Below, one piece after another: positions 5,296 through 6,003 of a stretch of DNA of 6,003 nucleotides. Each line of letters begins with the position of its first letter. Within the stretch, counting starts at the first letter, position 1. The translations under genes and the position numbers were made by a program. Under the pieces are notes generated by a model, which had not been told where the DNA came from, did no database searches, and saw nothing but the letters and a program-made list of their open reading frames with translations. The stretch covers positions 30,057 through 36,059 of the forward strand of contig MELN01000043.1 in the NCBI GenBank assembly GCA_001768675.1, in the 5' to 3' direction. The DNA comes from Actinobacteria bacterium RBG_16_64_13 (GTDB taxonomy: Bacteria > Actinomycetota > Thermoleophilia > RBG-16-64-13).

Positions 5296-5336
5296 GCGGC
5301 GGACAGAAAGTCCTGACCCGCCGCGCTTCCGGCGGG
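5296..5336 (-). terminator. Hairpin(s) downstream of the PLP enzyme, possible terminator
   Basis: A 7-bp perfect stem, CCCGCCG (5317-5323) with CGGCGGG (5330-5336) and a 6-nt loop, lies 34 nt past the PLP-enzyme stop. On the minus strand it is followed by a weakly T-rich stretch (GGACTTTCTG). A second, mutually exclusive stem (5296-5302 with 5318-5324) reuses the same bases. A weak terminator is the simplest reading. Confidence 0.45.
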
Positions 5337-5370
5337 CAAGGTGAGTTCGCTGCTTACCAAAGCTTGGCGC

Positions 5371-6003
5371 TCAACTCAGCGCCTGAGTGAGGTCAGCGAT
5401 GAGGTCAGCGGCGTCTTCAAGCCCGCACGAGAGGCGCACCATCCCATCGACGATGCCCCGCCTAGCCCGCTCTTCGGCAGACAGGCCGTGATGCGTGGTC
5501 GTGATCGGCTGCGTGACCAGACTCTCCACTCCGCCTAGACTCGGGGCTATGCTAAAGATCCGCAGACGATCGACGACCGCCGCTGTCTCCGCCGCATCTC
5601 CGTTGACGACAAAGCTGAGCATCCCGCCGAAACCTCGCATCTGCTTGCGAGCGACCTCGGAACCGCCCCCCAGCCCCGGATAGTTGACCCGCAACACGCG
5701 AGGATGCGCTGCCAGGAATTCGGCTACGTGCATGCCGGTGGCGTTCTGAGCGCGGACCCGTACCACCAGCGTTCGGATGCTGCGGGAGAGAAGGAAGGCG
5801 ACCTCGGGGGCAATCATCTGACCCAAGTTCTTGCGCCAGACCCAGATGGGCTCCAACAGCTCCTTACGGCCTACCACCACCCCACCGGTGAGATCGCTGT
5901 GGCCGCCTAGGTACTTGGTCGCACTATGCACGACGAGGTCGGCTCCCAGGTCGAGCGGGTTCTGATTGACCGGGGTAGCGAATGTACTGTCCACGGCCGT
6001 GAG
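5371..6003 (-). CDS. Cys/Met-metabolism PLP-dependent enzyme (cystathionine gamma-synthase / gamma-lyase family), 5' partial
   Basis: The C-terminal 210 residues of a fold-type I PLP enzyme. The frame is open to the right edge, and the codons before the GTG at 5994 read L-T-A, giving LTAVDSTFATP, so the real start lies outside. Numbering from the edge, Asp5 (in VDSTFATP) should contact the PLP ring nitrogen, and Lys30 in HSATKYLGGHSD is the Schiff-base lysine. Later family landmarks are SLGGVESLVTQP, TTTHHGLS and VRLSCGLED before the C-terminus. Full members are about 380-400 residues, so a little under half is missing. The family covers cystathionine gamma-synthase, cystathionine lyases, methionine gamma-lyase and O-acetylhomoserine sulfhydrylase. 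The residues that separate these are mostly in the missing part, so I do not choose. It is a cytoplasmic enzyme of sulfur amino-acid metabolism. It lies upstream of the amidase on the same strand, with a 169-bp gap. Confidence 0.93.
   Translation of the reverse strand, partial: LTAVDSTFATPVNQNPLDLGADLVVHSATKYLGGHSDLTGGVVVGRKELLEPIWVWRKNLGQMIAPEVAFLLSRSIRTLVVRVRAQNATGMHVAEFLAAHPRVLRVNYPGLGGGSEVARKQMRGFGGMLSFVVNGDAAETAAVVDRLRIFSIAPSLGGVESLVTQPITTTHHGLSAEERARRGIVDGMVRLSCGLEDAADLIADLTQALS

Overview
The window is high-GC DNA with mostly chromosomal housekeeping and stress-type genes. GC-rich codon third positions, a tRNA without an encoded CCA end, strong AGAAAGGAG-type ribosome binding sites and two secreted-type DUF2202 paralogues would fit a high-GC Gram-positive (actinobacterial) genome. 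That assignment is an inference, and no lineage-specific marker is present. I see no transposase, integrase, CRISPR array or phage gene.

Layout, left to right. (1) 1-1654, plus strand: the 3' two-thirds or so of a metallo-beta-lactamase-fold hydrolase, overlapping by 4 bp (GTGA) a complete CDF-family metal/proton antiporter of the Zn-type. (2) 1655-1761: a convergent intergenic gap holding a long imperfect hairpin that could terminate both strands. (3) 1762-3143, minus strand: two tandem paralogues of the DUF2202 ferritin-like family. The downstream copy has a signal peptide and an intact set of acidic/His residues. The upstream copy has lost the signal peptide and several putative metal ligands. 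(4) 3144-3457: a divergent regulatory region holding the promoter of the upstream DUF2202 gene, a G-rich quadruplex-like tract and a tRNA promoter. (5) 3458-3544, plus strand: tRNA-Ser(CGA), with its intrinsic terminator inside the 3' coding end of the next gene. (6) 3546-5201, minus strand: an amidase-signature hydrolase closely resembling fatty-acid amide hydrolases. (7) 5371-6003, minus strand: the C-terminal half of a Cys/Met-metabolism PLP enzyme, running off the window.

The most striking signal is regulatory. Each DUF2202 gene is preceded by four direct repeats of about TTTCCTCAnnn, in exact 11-bp phase. In both cases the last repeat starts exactly 16 bp before a matching TA(G/A)ATTGAAC element. 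This architecture is what OmpR/PhoB-type response regulators bind. It suggests that the gene and its promoter were duplicated as a unit and that both copies remain under one regulator not encoded here. With the neighbouring metal exporter, the left half reads as a possible metal or oxidative-stress locus, but that functional link is inference only.
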